Source: Linnemannia schmuckeri
Taxonomy: Eukaryota; Mortierellomycota; Mortierellomycetes; Mortierellales; Mortierellaceae
Assembly (NCBI GenBank): GCA_029449235.1
Contig: JANATG010000011.1
Span: 1,332,001 to 1,396,000 of the forward strand
Direction: 5' to 3'
Length of the DNA stretch: 64,000 nucleotides
Made by a program: the position numbers and the translations under genes. The notes beneath the pieces were generated by a model that ran no database searches, was not told where the DNA came from, and saw nothing but the letters and a program-made list of their open reading frames with translations. The first letter of the stretch is position 1; every line of letters starts with the position of its first letter. This document shows, piece after piece, positions 1 through 13,100 of the stretch.

Positions 1-3000
1 GGTCCCACTCTTCCTCCGCATCCGAGTCGGCATACTCCAGAACAGGCTCTAGTGTATCTGGACGGTAGAGCGATTGTCCATCTGAGAGCTCCTCCTGTTC
101 GCGCTTCTGGTGCAGCGCCAGAATGGTGGCCGAGACACGTCCCGAAAATGTTGAGCACGACTCATCATCTTCACTGATCGTGTCTGATCCCTCATCATCT
201 TGATCGTCCGAGAACATCCTGTCCAGAATTTCGTGCATTCTTCCTGCGCTCGCAGCAACGTTGTTGCTATGATGACTCTCGGTGGGGCTCTCGGGTCTAC
301 TTCCGGCCCGACTCTTGATCGACGGTGTGGCACCTTTCCTGGCACCTGTAGTGTCGATCGGGATAGTGTCCAAGAAGGTGCCTCGAGTCGTTGGGAGCAT
401 CAAGAGGGAAGGCGAGGACATTGGCTTTCGCTCAGAAAGGGAGTCCACCTGCGACTCAACATATTGTCCCGATTCTTTACGCCAGTATTGAACCGCCTTC
501 TCCGGACCCTTGGAGATCTTTAGAATTCCACCTCCTTGAAGCTTGACGGGCAGGACCTCTGCAATGTTGCCCTCAACCGACTGGCGAGATGGACCAGACT
601 GCTGTGTGCTCAAGGTAGAGACTCTCCTGCTCTCAGAGACAGCATTATCCGAGATGGAAGAGTCCATACCTGTCAAGACCGAGGCTAGATCTGTGCTCAC
701 GTTCCTCAGCGGCTTGGCTCGACCGGATGGGATATCATTCGAGGTGGCATCAGATGCAGTCCTCTGCAACATAGTCGGCGGAGCGGGCGTCGATAATGAC
801 GACCTAACAGATCCTGCTTGCGATGCCAGAGCCTCAGGGTTGGCGACAAAAAGACTCCTGTTTCGTTCATAGTTCCGGCTCGATTCTTGGAAGAAGCGGC
901 TGATACCAATAGAATTCAACTCTCGCAAGTTGTCGTCCCCAGCCTGGGAGGCGTCATCTGCAGTATCCATGACAGGTGGAGGTCGGTTAGGGCGCATGAC
1001 TTCAAAGGCTTTGGGCTTGGAACCATCACCAGACGATCTCTTGATGGAGGGCTTCTTTATGCTGAAAACTCCGCCGATTGTTCCCTTGACAGATTGCCAA
1101 ACACTTGTTTTCTCGAGTGGCGCAGCAGGTGTAGATGGTGTAGGATCATTTGGCTCATAGAGATATCGGCCATCCCTGAAAATCTCGGACATTCGCCTCG
1201 TTCTCATATCCTGCGTCGCCTGCTGGTGATTCATCCTCTGAGATCTGGTATATGACTCGCGCACGGGAGGCTGGAATCGCGCTTTGGAGAGTTGTGTGGG
1301 CTGAAGTGGAATGGCACCTCCCTCCAAGGAATCAACAGAGGCTCCAGGGGAAGCCGGGTGAGGCGAAGTAGACCGTGCAGACATGGGTCCTGCAGCACTC
1401 GACAAAGGTCTCATCGCCTCCGAGCGCAAGTCGGGCAGAACATGACGGTCCTCGTTGGACGGAAATCTGGATAAGCGATAACTTGGGGGAAGGCGAGACT
1501 GCCGGATGCTTGCTCGGTTTCCGAATGTCCTGTCACCGGGAGGGAGGGGTCGTAATGAATCTCGGCCAGAACCACTCGCGGAAGAAATATAGGGCTCCAC
1601 AGTGTAACGCCTCGACTTGGTGAGATCGACCAGCGACGGATCATCGGGGCGGTGGCTGACGGGTCGTCCTGCAACAACCCAACCCTGCTCCGTCTCAGCA
1701 TTGTCCTCAAAATCGTAGTTCTTGGTCGGTCCTTGCCACGAAAGCTCGTGCCGAGCCTGCCAGAACATGACCACCTGGATGGTATTCCACAGAGCAAGCG
1801 CAAAGATCACAACAAAGACGGACAGATGAAGACCCATCTGGGCATATCCAAAGATCTGGCGGGTCTTGGGACTTACGTTGAGCTCTTGGATATAGGAAAT
1901 AGAACATCCAGTGACTAGGATCTTGACAACACTCAGCAGGATGTGGAACTTGTTGTCGCCCGATTCGGAGAATGGCCATTTTACTCCAATGACCATCATA
2001 TAACCGAGCTCAACAACCATCAAGACGGCGACTTGAGCGATCCCATACGCTGACAGCATGGCAACCGAGAGGCCCCACAAGAACCGAGCCAAGAGATTGA
2101 CGAGGAAAAATAAGGTGCCTTCCTCGGCAAGGGTGTTGTAGAGAGCTCCATACTTGAGAAGGAGCCCAAAGTCCTCGAGATGGATGTCTCCTGAAGCAGC
2201 ACGAAGGATCCTCCAAGTAAGAAAGACGCTGGTGCCCACCGTAAGAACGATAAGCGATGCTGAAGCGATCGCCATCATGGTAGTACCTCCCGAAATAGTC
2301 AGCTGGAACATTGCCGATAACGCCAACGGTGTGAACAGCAGCAGCCAAACGCGGATCACGTTGCCTAAGAAAATTGTAAAGGACTCGAGGTCAAACTATG
2401 TTCATATCACAGAGTTGCCAATACATATTCCAAGGTTTTTTTTTCTCGTTCAAGCAGTACCTGCGACGAAGTCAAAGGCGTGCTGCAAAGCCCTGCCCTT
2501 TTGACGACTCTCCTTGGCGCCAAACCATACAATGACAAGCATAAAGGTCGAGAGAAACAAGGATGCCCCTCCTGCCAAAACAGTATTGATCAGGGTGCAA
2601 AGAAAGAGATCCGAAGGATATGCTCCGATAGCGGCAGCATACGCCTCCATGCCAAAGCGAGAGACGTTGTACTGCTTGAATCCCACATTATTGTTGTTGA
2701 ATGGGTCGTTGATGATGGGAATGATAGGGGTGCTCTGCGTAGGCGAAGGTGTAGGCGTCATGGGAGTTGCGGAGACAGCGGTAGTACCCGACGATGTCTT
2801 TGAGGTCGTCGATTTATTGGTCGAAGTCGACGTCGTGGTGGATGTAGATGTCGTTGTGGTTGGAGTCGTTGTGGTTGTAGAGGTGGTGTCTGTAGGGCCT
2901 GTCGGCGTGGGTTGCGCGGAGTCGCTAGTCTGATTGGGATCGGGGTCTGCACGCTTCCTATCATTGTTTGAAGGTGAGCAGAGGAACTGGCTTTGTTAAA

Positions 3001-4846
3001 CACAATCGAGTAATGTGTACCAAGAAATTTCAACGGACTTAAGGCGGGAATTTCATAAGCATACTTCAATTTTGCATCAACAGCAGTGGTGGGCGCCGAT
3101 ACTTTTGCAGAGATCGCTTCTTTGAGAGCCAGTTCCACCCGCATTGTTTGAAGCAGCTCCGACATGGCAGAGTCTTCCTGCCAAGCTTCTGGCAAAAGTC
3201 GTTTTGCATAAACTTTGTCGTTGTAGCTGAAAGGCGATTCCTTGACTTGATTGACAGATCCAGCACCGCCATAGGTCAGGACGTAGGTCGCGTTGTCGGG
3301 TCCATGTCCTGCAAATGAATTGCGGAACTCGAGGAATGACCAGTGAAAGAGAGCAGTGAAGGTCGAATAGAACGAAGGGTAGTTGATGGAGAGTTGGCCG
3401 GTCATGAGCATGAATTGGGTATAAAAGATAATGTCGAAGAATCCTGGCGTGTGGACACTGATAATCTCCGAAGTCGCAACGAGTCCATAGGATGCAACTG
3501 CGCCTAGAAAGCCGCTACCGCTCACAGCCGCCCTCATAGCAATCGATGTGAAGGAAATTCCTGCAGAGTAGAAAGCGAGGGCAAGTGGAAGGTAACTGAC
3601 GACGGTGTTGACTTGGGGCATGTTTTGCTCCAGTAAAATAGCGACGCATACAACCGTTTGATTTAGTGGGGCCATGATTCGGAAGGTGATCATAAGTTCA
3701 GTGAAGGGTGCCGTTTGCGCGATTGTATAGTTCTAATAGGATTGATTGTGGATGACAAAGAAGGAATTATATTTTAATGACGGCTGAGGGTTCAAGCGAG
3801 AGTTTAAAAAAGAGCATCCGCATGCAAAAACACTTTTTGAGAGCCAAAGGAAGACACGCTGCCGAACTTACCGTGGAGATGAGACCTACTCTTTGGTAGT
3901 TTGTTGGATCTGGGCATCCTCCTTTGATCATTCCACAAGCTGGTCCTTCGCTGCTGTGAAGCTTTGCATCCATGATTGTGGTATCTACGTATGCCTTCCC
4001 TAATGGTATTAAGAATCCCAAAACAAGAGCAAGCGAATGTGCATTAGAAGAAAAGAATTAGAAATCACAACGCACGAGCACTCTCTTTTTTTTTCGCGAA
4101 TATCGCGTGGTTTGTTATGGTTGAAAAGTCGACGGTTCAACGTGCTGGCTGTCGTGGCCTACTCACTGACCCCTCCGCCCCATCTGTCTCTTTTTTTCCC
4201 TCTGTTGTTTTTTCACTTCATCCTTATGGTACGTAGCCCTGTTTGACGCTTTCTCGTTGTACTCGTTAGGCTAGAGTAAATTACTCTTCATGACTGAACT
4301 CCGTCACCATCGTCGGAGGAAATGCCCATTAACTCTCTTTTAGCCTTTAATAACTGGGAGAGCCGAGAAGAGAACGAAGGCTTATTATTTTTGTTTGAAT
4401 CTTTAGCACCAAACCTGCAGTATTGGACTTGGCCCCTATAACTCCACCCCTTTCTTTTTGTCGCTTTTTTTTTTTTTACATCGGGGATGAGGAAGCGAAA
4501 TGATGCATTGAGGCAAATATCGCGTGGGGAGAGAAGAAAGAAAAGAAAGAAAAGAGAATTAATCCTGGCGGCTGGCCTTACATTGGTTGGTCAGCGGGCC
4601 TATGAAGGCTCCTCCAAGTCCGGCTTGATCGGAGAAGTTGCCCTGCAGGGACAGATGAACGTTGGTGTTGGTTGGGTCAAGATAGGCGGTGACGGTGCCG
4701 AGATTGAAGAGGGGTTTGGTGCCTGAGCAATCTACATATGGCCATGCGGAGGTGACAGAGGGGAAGAATGAAATATAGGCGATGATGGCTAGGGGTAATA
4801 ATAGGAGTCGTATCCGCTGACGCCACCAACGGGGTTGCCCTGACAT
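1..4846 (-). CDS. TRP-like / flavin-carrier (Flc) family membrane protein, 3' end outside window
   Basis: Five exons, read downward: 4846-4582, 3999-3872, 3732-3021, 2946-2461, 2364-1. All junctions are GT-AG and phases agree; no stop is met before the left edge, so at least 1,318 residues are encoded. The N-terminus has a basic then hydrophobic signal peptide (about residues 1-35, ending TSAWPY) and a Cys-containing lumenal part typical of the ML-like domain. Several hydrophobic segments follow. A Ser/Thr-rich luminal-looking linker sits at about 2760-2946, then more membrane segments (for example around WLLLFTPLALSAMFQL). The last ~600+ residues are polar, Ser/Pro-rich and presumably cytosolic. 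Family knowledge: Flc/TRP-like fungal proteins act in ER/vacuole/plasma-membrane calcium and FAD homeostasis and wall maintenance. Which one this is cannot be told. The first intron is 582 nt. The ~75-nt intron at 2947-3020 is inferred from frame change and S/T-rich continuity. Confidence 0.8.
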
Positions 4847-4970
4847 GGTAACTCTGACACAGGCGCCGGGACGGCTGTTCCGAGTAACGAGAGAGGGTAT
4901 TTGGATAAAGAAGATGAATGAATTTCTTCTGCACTGAGGAAAGTGATCGTTTTGCGATGGGCGAGAGTAT

Positions 4971-4986
4971 GTGTGTGTGTGTGTGT
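4971..4986. repeat. (GT)8 microsatellite
   Basis: Eight perfect GT units lie in the presumed 5' leader or promoter of the minus-strand Flc/TRP-like gene. Confidence 0.9.
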
Positions 4987-5206
4987 TTTGAATGAGTCCG
5001 AAAGGAGAATGGTGATGAGTATGAAGAATTTAAATGAATTATTTTCTGGAGGGTTGGAAGGAGCAAGGTGTGAAGTAGGGTGTGGAGAATGAGTTAGGAC
5101 AGTGAGCGGTGAGTTGTGCTTAGAGTGATGGGGGCATGACAAAGGACAAAGACATTGAGAAGAGGATGATGGACGAGGTTATTAAATAAATTAGGGTAGT
5201 AATAAG

Positions 5207-5334
5207 AATAAGGGTGGAGGAGGAGGTGAGGAGGAAGGAAGGAGGGAAGGTGAAGGGAAGGAAGGAGGGAAGGAAGGACGACAAGAAAGAGAAGGAAGGG
5301 AAGGGAAGGGAAAAGAGAAGAGAAGAGAAGAGAA
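5207..5334. repeat. Long polypurine (GGA/GAA) tract
   Basis: About 128 nt are almost exclusively A and G on the + strand, made of GGAAGG, GGGAA and AGAAG units with near-mirror symmetry. Such tracts can adopt triplex structure. It lies in the shared divergent promoter. Confidence 0.85.
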
Positions 5335-5374
5335 TTGCGCCGTGCCAATGTACAGCAACAGCAGCAGAAGCAAC

Positions 5375-5377
<3 letters not shown>

Positions 5378-5410
<33 letters not shown>
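5378..5410. repeat. A33 homopolymer
   Basis: A run of 33 adenines in the divergent promoter. It could be a nucleosome-excluding tract. Its length is prone to sequencing error. Confidence 0.9.
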
Positions 5411-5413
<3 letters not shown>

Positions 5414-5593
5414 TGCATGAGTAAATAACGACATAACAATGAGCTTTGTTTTGTCGTCATGGTTTTTGGCGCCCACCCCCACGACGGTGTGCAAAGAGGA
5501 TATTCGAAAGAAGGACGAGAAGGACAACAAGCAGAGTCTCTCTCTCTCACACATACACACACTCTCTCTTACTCTCCTTCTCTCCACAGGCGG

Positions 5594-5622
5594 ACAGGCA
5601 CAGGCACAGGCACAGGCACAGG
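5594..5622. repeat. (ACAGGC)n hexanucleotide repeat
   Basis: About five tandem ACAGGC units in the divergent promoter. All six reading frames look spuriously open across it, but no gene is supported. Confidence 0.8.
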
Positions 5623-5955
5623 GTGGCCATGGGAGTTGGTCCGCCAGCCAGGGCTGTGTAGAGAGGAAGGAAGAATCATCGCACCTTCCCTTCCTTTCCT
5701 TCGAATTATTATTTATCCAACGGGTCGTTCCTGACTGATGACTGATGTGCATGCAAATTCAGATTCAAATTCAAATTCAATCCAAACACATAATTGATAA
5801 TTGATGATTGATGGCCCGCACTCCTCCCTCCCCTCGAATGCTCTCTTGTCTCTAATTCTTCCCTCACTTTACTTCTACACTCACACTCACACTCATACTT
5901 TTCAGGCATTCGTACTCTGCCTTGACCTCTCCTTCCCTCTCTCCCTTCCCTAATT

Positions 5956-5995
5956 CCCTTCCCTTCCCTTCCCTTCCCTTCCCTTCCCTTCCCTT
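5956..5995. repeat. (CCCTT)8 pentanucleotide repeat
   Basis: Eight tandem CCCTT units, pyrimidine on the + strand, in the proximal region upstream of the RhoGAP gene. Confidence 0.9.
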
Positions 5996-6079
5996 GTCCC
6001 GTCCTCCTTCCTCAGAGCACCTTTCCCTTTCTAATCCTCCTCTTTTGCATTAGTACTTTTGATTTCTCCTACTGTTACC

Positions 6080-6106
6080 TTTTTTTTTTTTTTTTTTTTT
6101 TTTTTT
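6080..6106. repeat. T27 homopolymer
   Basis: A run of 27 thymines about 250 nt upstream of the RhoGAP start codon. It mirrors the A33 tract on the other side of the same promoter region. Confidence 0.9.
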
Positions 6107-6362
6107 ATTTTTCTTCCTTCACTCTTTCGCACTTCTTTCCTCTTTCTCTTTCACACTTCACTCATTCTTTACTCCATCCGCCATTCACTCGCTTTCATCC
6201 CTCCTCTCCTCTTCTTCATGACTCGTTGAATGTCCTCCTCGTCCTGTCCACCCTTCTCCCCTTCCTCCCTGTCCTTTTCGCTTTCTCCTTTCCTTCGTCT
6301 CTAGCCCCTGTTCCTTGCGCTTCTTCTGTCTCATAATAAAACACACTCTTTAAAAGAAAAAA

Positions 6363-9300
6363 ATGACCGACAGCAGTCCGGACGAGCTAACTGCCACCTC
6401 GACAACTCATTTCTCCTTTTCCTCCGCTTCTTCCTCTGCGCCCTCCTTGAAGGCCCTCCCTCGTCCTATCTCTATCCGCCACAGCCAGTCCTGTGACCCG
6501 TCCCCGCCGAGTCCCTCCTCCCGTCCGCGCAAGAGCCTCACTAACTCGCGCTCCTCCAATTCGCTGAGCCTGCTCTCCTCCCCAACCAGTCCCACTCAAA
6601 GCCCCGCTCACCCGCACCTCTACAACAGCAACGCGCCTAATACCACCTCGGATGCCTCGCACGAATACGAGCTTCGGTCTCAAGTCTCGCCCCTGCGCTC
6701 TTCACCCTTCTCCAACCCCTTCAGGAAATTGCAAAACACGTTTGGAGGGGGCAAAAAGAGTCTCGACCTCGGCAATGGTAACGGCCCTCTGAGCAGCAGC
6801 AACAACAACAACAATTACTTCAACAACAGCAGCAGCTCCCAGTCAAAGCCTGAAAAGGTTGTTTCGTCCTCTTCCTCCGCAAGCTCTTTAAACTCGTGGA
6901 GGTCCAAGGGGGCAGAGATCCTTTCTAAGTCCTGGGGGCGGTCAAGAAAGAGTATGTATCACCCAGCCAGGCAGTCAGTTGTATCCTTATCATGATTTGA
7001 AATTGACAGGGGACTCCGTCCCATGGATCTATTCTACAGGAAGAAAGGGGATGTGTGGAGACAAGTTGTACTGTTGTGTGTAAACAGAAGCAAAAAGGGA
7101 GCGCGAGAGGCGGGATCAAGATAGCGTGGCTATTGGTCTGGTGCATGGGCTATTGTGTTTCTTTTTCTATATATTGTGCTGTACTTTATTTTGTATCCTG
7201 TACTCTACTAACCGTCAACAACTTTTCAATGTAATATACCTGCTGTTCCGTCCGGCTTGATAGATTCGGAGCCATTGCTGAGCAATACCCCTGGTCCCAT
7301 GTCCAGCCAGCCGATCTTTGGCGCAAACCTTGAAGAGGCCATCCGGATCTCGCATATCCCTGACACGCCCATGGTCCCTGCTGTCTTGCATCGGTGCGCA
7401 CAGTTCCTCGAGGCCAAGGGTGTCGATGAAGTGGGTCTCTACCGGTACGGCTGTTCGCTATTCGTTGTGCCTTTGACCAGTTGTCTCACCCTTTAAGCTA
7501 TGACTTTGTCTTTGATATGGACGGAAGTGACAGCCATGCTCCTTTTGTTTCTCTCTTCTCCTCCCCTTACCTGCCTTTTCCTTCCTAGCCTTCCCCTTCT
7601 TCTTCGTTTCTTTTTCTTTCTTTCTTTCTTTCTTTGGCTCATCATATCCCTTCCCATTCTCGGAGAAATTAGTCCCCTACAGATCCGTGGCAAAAGCGAA
7701 GGAGACAAAAAGCGAAGAAAAAACAAACAAGCAAAAAAAACAGACAACAAAAGGGCAAGACTGACAATATGGAACAGGAGTGATAATGGGCGGAAAAAAA
7801 AAAATATTAATGGCACTCCACAAGCGAGCAGTGAATTGTCAACAATGTAGTGGTGAAATGCAAGAGTACTAAACCAAGAGGGCAAGCATTGCAATGCATA
7901 TTATGGTAGCGGCACAGTAAAAAGAGACATAGAAAGGTCTTTCCACAATTTCACAACGTGCAAAAAAACAAACAATGAATGAATGAATGCATTAACAAAT
8001 AGAAACAGGTAGACGATGCGTTGTTGTTTGCATAATCATTGTCTTTTGTCCTTCCTGCTCTTTCCCTCTCCACTAACCCCCAACATCTCCATGTGTCTGT
8101 CCCTCACCCCTTTTTCCGTCTTGCCCTCTCTCTCACATTCTTCCACTCTTTCTCTTTCTCTCTCTTGGCCCCCTCTCATGTTCTCTCTCACTCCGTCCGT
8201 CTCTCTCTCCAAAGTATATTTTGGGTGTGAGTAAAGAGGGTCACTGAACCGTTTGATGATGCATAACTGCACCAACCAACCACAGTATAATTCTTACCAA
8301 GCAGCACGACAACACACAAGACTTGAATGCTATACATCTTTGTGCAACCCAGCATAATCGTTCTTTGCATCCTTCATCCTTCTTGATTCTTCTTCATTCT
8401 TTTCTTTTTCCTTTGTTTTTTTTTTGTGATTTTGTTCCGTTTGTTTGTTCCTTTGGGTGACCCGTGCTGGCCTGGGCTAATTTACCTCGCGATATTACAC
8501 TTTTAATTGCACGATTAATGCCTATGAGTTTCAAATTTCACAAAAAGGAATAGGCGTTATATTTTATTTACTTTTGTGCCGAATACCTTTTGTCGATCTA
8601 ACCCAATTGACTCTTTGAATATTACTTTTAAAAAAAATAGTATTCCTGGGAGCCATGCAAATGTCCAAAAGCTGAAGCGGATGTTCGACACGGGAAAGGA
8701 CTACAATCTCCTGACCATGGATGCAATCGATGCCAACGACATTGCTACCCTGCTCAAGCTGTACCTACGTGAACGTAAGTGTGATGATGAATGATGGAGT
8801 CACCAAGGATAAGATTACATATATTTGCATGATCAGATAAGGATGGTACTTGGACAGAAACTATGAGTGAACAACAATAATGGAGCTCACACATGCATGC
8901 CACCTTCTGTCCGTCGACTAGTGCCCTCGCCATTGCTGCCACCCATCTTGCTGGAGCAGTTCCAGTCGTTACTCACTACGGACCGTCACATCTGCCATAC
9001 ACTCCGTGGCATTCTCATTCGACTCCCTCGGCCTAACTATGTCGTCTTGTCCTATCTTTGCCACCATCTATCTAAAATCGCCGCACACTCTGACAAAACC
9101 AAGATGACCGTCTCCAACCTGGGCGTCGTCTTTGCGCCAACTCTCTCCATCGGCAGCGTCCTCTTCAAGGCCTTGCTTGGTGGATTTTACGATGGCGCAG
9201 ATACCCCCGAGAACAGGGAAAAGGGCCTGAAGATTGTATGGGGTGGACTGCTACAGGATATCGGCTACGGTTGGTCCGACGAGGATGAGGATGGCAACAA

Positions 9301-9985
9301 CCAAGACGAATCAGGATTATCCAATGGCGAAAAGGCAGAATACCAAGATCCATCAGGGTTGTCCCAACAACAGTCTCAGCATTGGATTCGTCACCAACAA
9401 TCACTGCCGACCATATCACTATTCAGTGGTCAATATACCAATGGTCAATCCTACCATTCAGTCACGCACCATGGCATTGGTCCTCTCGACCCCAGCCCAC
9501 CTCTATCACCAGAAGCCTTCCGTCATGCGTCAAATGATTCGGATGAGGAGTCGAGGCTAATGCAGGAGATGTTGCTCAAGGAAGAGTTGGCTACCATTGA
9601 GTCTGTAGAGATTTCGCGCCCTCCTGGACAGAACAACTCTGCACCTACTTTTGCTGTTGACAATACTCAACCACCATCCCACACGACCTCGACTGCGGAA
9701 GCCGTGCCCAATCATTTAACGACAGCATCCTCGACAACTAGTAATACCGTTCAGGATACCGCCGGCCAGAACTCGTCGTCGTCCACGGTGGCGATACCCA
9801 TTACAAGTTTTGAAAAGCCCTTGTCGCTGCATATGACGGCGAGCACTGGCAACATGTCCAATACCCCACCTACATCGGCCGGCAAGGCTACCTCTCCAGA
9901 ATCACCCCTGAATGACGCCTCGGCCTTTCGTAGTGCTACTGGGGCACCCCACTTGCCATTGTTTGATAGCATTCCAGCATTGTGA
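6363..9985 (+). CDS. RhoGAP-domain protein
   Basis: Four exons: 6363-6951, 7264-7444, 8641-8774, 8922-9985. Phases agree and give 655 residues. The first ~195 residues are Ser/Pro/Asn-rich without a domain I recognise. The RhoGAP domain spans roughly residues 210-370. It opens near PIFGANLEEAIRISHIPD and has the arginine-finger motif LYRIPGS (Arg257), whose codon is split by intron 2. It continues through KRMFDTGK, LLKLYLRELPSPLL and KMTVSNLGVVFAPTL, all expected in this fold. The C-terminal ~290 residues are acidic/Ser-rich and probably disordered. The enzyme should speed GTP hydrolysis by a Rho/Cdc42-type GTPase and so act on polarity and actin. No PH, PX, BAR or LIM domain is visible, so the subfamily is undecided. 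Intron 2 is unusually long (1,196 nt) and pyrimidine-rich. Upstream, the start codon follows an AAAAGAAAAAA context. Confidence 0.9.
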
Positions 9986-10164
9986 TGTCCTTTGAAAACA
10001 GAAAATTAATAAATCACAACAATTGATCAGTTGAAAACTTTAGATTCCTTTTCATTTCTTGTCTTTCCTTCTTTTCTTTCTTCTCTCCGTTTCTTCCGCT
10101 CCTCTATTCCTCTCTCCCTTCGCATATCAACCTTCTTCTCCTGCCCAGACTGGAATTTGCCATC

Positions 10165-13100
10165 ATGTCTGACCAACCCCCCAAGAACGATAACTCGAAG
10201 AATCAACTTTTTTTACGTCGACCCCCTGCCCAGACTCATCGCCTGAAATTTTCGATCACGTCTACCTCCCGCAACATCCATGTCAGCGGCAACAGCGCCA
10301 CCAATAACAGCAATAACAATAACAACAAAGCGAGCAATACTACCTGGGACGAAAACAACAGAAACTCGGGACGGCGCGCAGGATCCGCGTTCTCGTTCCA
10401 GCCCGCAACAAACACAGCCTCTTCCGCAGGCCGAACCGCCATCTCGCAACCACATTCCGCAGCAGCACCAGCCCAGCAGGCTTCCGTGATTGAGGGCAGT
10501 GCCTCCTCAAGTCGACCACTGCCGATTACAAGTGCCAAGAGACTAGAACCAGCTCCTCCAGAGCATTTACTTACTAAGGTTGTGGAACAGGGTCAAACGC
10601 CACCAAAATCCCTGCCAAATATGCGTTTGGAAAACACTATTACGGCGCCAAAGATTTCGATCCCCGTCGTCTCTGCACCCAGCGTCCCTATCATGGCGCT
10701 GCAGCACCAGCATTCTCCGCTTGATGGTGTCGAGCTTGCTTTCACTGGTGACATAGCCGAGCCTGCTGGTCATGAGCCCCAAGAGGTGAGTGCTTATATA
10801 CCGAAAAGGAGTGCGACTATTTCCCATAAGATTTGTATGCGGGTGCTGATCACGATATCGTTCATATGTCTCAAATTTCGAAATAGCTGACTAGCAAGGA
10901 AAGTATCCCGAAACAATCAGTGCAACTCAGCGACCATGTTCTAGGCACCATCACCAATATTGCCCACTTCACCACACCAAAACAAGAGGAGGGATCAACA
11001 CTGATACCTCAGGCTAACAAGTTACCGTCGTCAGCGGTATCCCTCCCCATCGCAAGCACCGCAGACATGACTATAAACTACGGTCGCGAGGATTTGTTGT
11101 CGTCGGTCCTTACACATGCTCCTCAAGACAAGGCTGCTGATCTGACCGACATCTCTGCCATGCTGATGGACAGGGCGATGATTAAGCAGCAGTGGATACA
11201 AGCTGAACAACAGCGGTTCAAATTGGTAAACGTCTGTCCTTTTTTATTCTTTTTTTTTTTGACATGAGAGCACTAGCACTGAGCTTGATGCCACCATTTA
11301 CAAACTTTTGAGGTTTTTTGTCTCAACGACCTGATAGATGGAAGAGCTGCGGATGAGAGTGAAGGAAGAGTCCGATAAGTTTCACAGCGCGTGGCAAAAG
11401 GTCCAAGTGATGAATATGTCGAATGCCGCACTTCAGACCGAGAACAGCCGTCTACAAGCAGATGTTGCCATTTTAAAAGCACAAGTTGCAGAGTCTCAAT
11501 CTCGACTTCAAGAGATCGGCGCAGGTGCTTGCTTTGTTGTATGATTATATCTTGTCTATTCGTGAAAAAGATGAAGGAAAAAACACAGTTTTGACCGTTT
11601 ATGTCGACACATTATAGATCGCAAAAGGGAAGCAGACGTCTATGAAACCTCTCGGAACCAGATGGCCGTCCAACTTGCCTCGGTCAAACAAATCTCCATG
11701 GAGGCTTCATTTACACTAGAAAGTCTTGCGACAGACAAGTCTCGTTGGGAAGCTGAGCTTGCAACTCTCAAAGCAGGCATGCAAGCTATGGAAATCGATC
11801 GAGGTGAGTCAAGTGTTGTTGTTTTTTTTGCATTCAAGCAGTTTTTTTTTTTGGGGGAGGATGCATTCCTGGTATAGAAAACTAACCCACTTGGTTTTCG
11901 CGTCTGGCGCTCGTAGGTCTTCTCAGCACGAGTCACGACCATCTGACAGAGTCTTTGTCGATGTGTTCAAGTCATCTGAAGGGCATTCAGGCAGCATACG
12001 ACAAGGTCCAAGGGATCTGCCACAGTCGACAGGAAGAGATTGATCAGTACCGCGACAGGTAAACAAGCGCATCTTTGAAATGATGATGATACTGTTGCAG
12101 TTTCTCCAGTTCATGTATAATCGAATCTTTGGTTCTCACAAGGTCGCCTCTTTTTTTTTCTTTCTCCCTAGATGTGAGTCGCTTTCGGGCCAAATGAGCC
12201 AACTATCCGAAAGAGTCGGAGAACTCAATCAAGAGAATAATGAGCGCCACGTTGCTAACGAGGCCCTTCAAGTTGCAAATCATTCCATGTCCGACCAGAT
12301 CAATTTTCTGACATATGCTATCGAGTACCAACAGTCTACGCTCACTTCTCAACTCCGCGACGTTGAAGACAGGTATAATGTTTGCGTTAACCGTTCTCTC
12401 AAGCCATGCTCCAGGAATAGCATGTTTCTTTGGGCTGACCCTGAAATGTTATTATTCCTTTGCTGTGCATAGGTGCCGAGAGACCAATGCTGAAGAGCTT
12501 AACAAGCTCAAGCATGACCTCACCGAAGCCAAAGAACTAGCCGCCAAGGTAACGGAGGTGTAGTTTTGTTATGTATGCGAAGATTTATAATGCAAGTGGT
12601 GTTAACGCAAGTTGTGGTCCTCTCTGACCAATGAAACCATTGTGTATAGGATATCGCAGTGCTAGAGTCGAACATCAGAGAGGGCACATTGAGTATTCAG
12701 GGGCTGACGAGTCGGAATGCACAGCTGGATGCAGAAGTGAATGCTATGAAAGGAGACACGGCGCGGTACCAGGAGATCATCACGCAACTTCAAGGGTCGA
12801 AGAGAAGGTTGGAGAGTGAAAACCAACATTTGATTCAGTCTTCTATGGGTGCCCAGGCCGATGTATGTCTATCTCGTTTGTTTTTGTTTGTTGTTGGTAT
12901 GTCATTTTCTATTGCTGTTGCTTGTGTGAAATGTTTCATGTTGACCTGATAATCTTTGTTAATTTTTTTTCTTTTCACTAACATTAAAGTATGTGATCGA
13001 GCTCAATGCGACCGTTGAGCGTTTCGAGGAGCTCCGCCAGCGCGAGGCCAAGGAGAATCAGGCATTGGTAGAGGTATGTGTCAGAGTTGTTATCTACCAG

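Larger units (their letters stand above)
4847..6362. promoter_or_regulatory. Divergent intergenic region between Flc/TRP-like gene and RhoGAP gene
   Basis: The two flanking start codons point away from each other, so this 1.5 kb must hold both promoters and both 5' leaders. No convincing coding exon is seen. It is dominated by simple sequence: (GT)8, a ~130-nt purine tract, A33, (ACAGGC)5, (CCCTT)8 and T27. The last 400 bases before the RhoGAP start are strongly pyrimidine-rich on the + strand, as is common for fungal core promoters and leaders. No specific transcription-factor site is claimed. Confidence 0.6.
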
